Of a stretch of DNA of 5,982 bases, positions 4,825 to 5,982 are shown one piece after another. The stretch spans positions 1 through 5,982 of the forward strand of contig JAHELX010000400.1 in the NCBI GenBank assembly GCA_024643945.1. Reading direction: 5' to 3'. A program made the position numbers and the translations under genes. This stretch comes from Anaerolineales bacterium (lineage in GTDB: Bacteria; Chloroflexota; Anaerolineae; 4572-78; NAK82). Position 1 is the stretch's first letter, and every line of letters begins with the position of its first letter. The notes under the pieces are model-generated. The model was not told the origin of the DNA. It did no database searches and saw nothing but the letters and a program-made list of their open reading frames with translations.

Positions 4825-5874
4825 ATGATAACCAGTGAACAGGTGTACCAGGCACTGCAAGAGGTCTTGGACCCCGAACTGAAACGCAGTCTCGTAGAGC
4901 TTGGCATGGTACGCGACGTCGTAGTGAGCGGCGGCACGGTCCGCATCAGCCTGGCTCTGACCACCCTGGCCTGCCCGCTGAAAGAGCGCATCGTGGCCGA
5001 CGTCAAGCAGGTCATCCATGCACTGGACGAGGTGCAGCAGGTACAGGTGGAACTCAAAGAGATGAGCCCCGAGGAGAAGGAGAAACTCGAGGCAGGCGAG
5101 GTTGAGTCACACCTCAACCATGTCCGCCACGTCATCACCGTCATGAGCGGCAAGGGGGGCGTCGGCAAGTCCCTGGTCAGCGGCCTGCTGGCCGTCGCGC
5201 TGCGCCGGGAGAGCTACCAGGTCGGCCTGCTGGATGCCGACATCACCGGCCCCAGCATCCCCAAGATGTTCTTCCCGGATGGCGCCCGGCTGGAGAACAG
5301 CCCCAAGGCCATCCTACCTGCCGAGAGCCGGTCGGGGATCAGGGTGATGTCCATCAATCTGCTCCTGCCCAGCGAAGACCAGGCCGTCATCTGGCGCGGA
5401 CCGCTGATTGGCAGGGCCATCCAGCAGTTCTGGGGCGATGTCCTATGGGGTGATCTGGACTACCTGGTCGTGGACCTCCCACCCGGGACGTCAGACGCCC
5501 CCCTGACTGTTATGCAGTCCCTGCCCTTGAGCGGTGTCGTGCTGGTGACCTCACCGCAGGATCTGGCGGGTATGGTGGTCAGAAAGGCGGCGCAGATGGC
5601 CGGGCATATGCAGGTGCCTATTCTGGGGCTGATCGAGAATATGAGCTACTTCGTCTGCCCGGACAATGGAAAACAGTATGATGTCTTCGGCCCCAGTCAC
5701 GCCGAGCAGATGGCAGCTCGACTGGGCGTGCCCTTCCTGGGGCGATTACCCATCGATCCCGAAATCGCCCGGCTATGCGATGCGGGCCGGATTGAGGACT
5801 ATCCGGCCGAGGCTTTTGTGCCCATCGCTCAACGCCTGGCAGACTGGGCTCCCCTGGCCCGCCGCTTTGGCTGA
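4825..5874 (+). CDS. mrp: Mrp/NBP35-family P-loop ATPase with N-terminal MIP18 (DUF59) domain
   Basis: A 349-residue protein of typical Mrp length. Residues ~3-80 are a MIP18/DUF59 domain (TTLACPLKE with Cys50). Residues ~100-349 are the ParA/MinD-like ATPase: deviant Walker A SGKGGVGKS (108-116), Walker A' DADITGPS (137-144), Walker B VVDLPPGTSDAP (215-226), and the ENMSYFVCP segment (271-279). Mrp/ApbC proteins bind Fe-S clusters and pass them to target enzymes, using ATP, in the cytoplasm. The usual C-terminal CPxC is CPDN here (Cys278, Asn281), so a canonical bridging cluster is doubtful. AAGGTG (4810-4815), 9 nt upstream, supports ATG 4825. It closes the DUF364 operon; a remnant of its last 19 codons lies at 1944-2003. 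The family call is firm, the client proteins are unknown. Confidence 0.93.
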   Translation: MITSEQVYQALQEVLDPELKRSLVELGMVRDVVVSGGTVRISLALTTLACPLKERIVADVKQVIHALDEVQQVQVELKEMSPEEKEKLEAGEVESHLNHVRHVITVMSGKGGVGKSLVSGLLAVALRRESYQVGLLDADITGPSIPKMFFPDGARLENSPKAILPAESRSGIRVMSINLLLPSEDQAVIWRGPLIGRAIQQFWGDVLWGDLDYLVVDLPPGTSDAPLTVMQSLPLSGVVLVTSPQDLAGMVVRKAAQMAGHMQVPILGLIENMSYFVCPDNGKQYDVFGPSHAEQMAARLGVPFLGRLPIDPEIARLCDAGRIEDYPAEAFVPIAQRLADWAPLARRFG

Positions 5875-5903
5875 AGCTCCGATCGAGTCCGCTGAAGTAG
5901 CAC

Positions 5904-5919
5904 GGCACGAACACGTGCC
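5904..5919 (+). other. Hairpin between the Mrp gene and the next possible start
   Basis: GGCACG (5904-5909) and CGTGCC (5914-5919) form a perfect 6-bp stem with an AACA loop, 29 nt after the Mrp stop. No T run follows, so it is not a canonical terminator. It ends 3 nt before the ATG at 5923 and would cover the ribosome-binding region of that start. Confidence 0.4.
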
Positions 5920-5922
5920 AGG

Positions 5923-5982
5923 ATGAACGCCGATCAAATCGCCACCTTTCAGATGGGAACCCATCCTCTGCTCACCGCCTCG
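5923..5982 (+). CDS. Possible N-terminus of a downstream gene, cut by the window edge
   Basis: An ATG at 5923 opens a frame of 20 residues (MNADQIATFQMGTHPLLTAS) that runs off the window without a stop. It does not resemble any family I recognise in so short a stretch. Only an AGG touching the ATG is present as a ribosome site, and a hairpin lies just upstream, so the true start may be elsewhere, for example ATG 5953 in the same frame. Position after the Mrp gene in the same direction makes a continuing operon plausible. Confidence 0.35.
   Translation, partial: MNADQIATFQMGTHPLLTAS

Noticed and set aside
4252..5019. Antisense open frame of 255 codons opposite the DUF364 and Mrp genes
   Set aside because: It spans two well-supported genes on the other strand, has no recognisable domain, and long antisense frames are common in GC-rich DNA.
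1..5982. CRISPR array, tRNA or rRNA gene, or insertion sequence
   Set aside because: No regularly spaced direct repeats, tRNA-like cloverleaf, rRNA segments or transposase frames were seen by eye. The only repeats are the two diverged gene tails.

Overview
The window reads as a piece of a GC-rich bacterial genome, most likely an anaerobic member of the Chloroflexota (Anaerolineae-like). That placement is an inference from the gene mix and from a lipoprotein whose C-terminal carboxypeptidase-regulatory-like domain resembles ones I associate with that phylum. All convincing genes lie on the + strand.

Layout. Positions 1-78 hold the C-terminus of a probable isoprenylcysteine/phospholipid-type methyltransferase. 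Next comes a Crp/Fnr-family regulator (150-887). A promoter follows, with a near -10 box and a perfect 7-bp-arm inverted repeat centred at about -41.5, the classic class II Crp/Fnr activator position. It reads into a run of small genes: a DUF1858 CxxC redox-disulfide protein (976-1194), a Gly/Arg-rich zinc-ribbon protein (1225-1419), a CooT-like nickel-binding protein (1494-1688) and, overlapping it by 4 nt, a small His-rich protein (1685-1924).

After this the order is interrupted. At 1927-2003 lies a broken copy of the last ~19 codons of an Mrp-type ATPase gene. Then come a SAM-dependent methyltransferase (2089-2715) of visibly lower GC and a Thr/Pro-rich lipoprotein (2839-3576). Immediately after the lipoprotein stop lies a second, N-terminally truncated copy of the small His-rich gene (3577-3666). 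The second run follows: a putative winged-helix protein (3711-4073), a DUF4213/DUF364 putative metal-chelation protein (4060-4818) and a full-length Mrp/NBP35-type P-loop ATPase (4825-5874). A new gene may start at 5923 and run off the end.

Interpretation. The two gene tails are reciprocal: the Mrp tail sits behind the intact His-rich gene, and the His-rich tail sits before the intact Mrp gene. The simplest reading is that a module (His-rich protein, winged-helix protein, DUF364, Mrp) once existed twice in the same orientation. The left copy lost its middle, the right copy lost its start, and the methyltransferase-lipoprotein pair lies between them. Taken together, CooT-like, His-rich, zinc-ribbon, DUF364 and Mrp proteins suggest a metal handling or metallocofactor (nickel and/or Fe-S) maturation system, possibly redox-controlled through the Crp/Fnr regulator. 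That function is inferred from families and context, not demonstrated.
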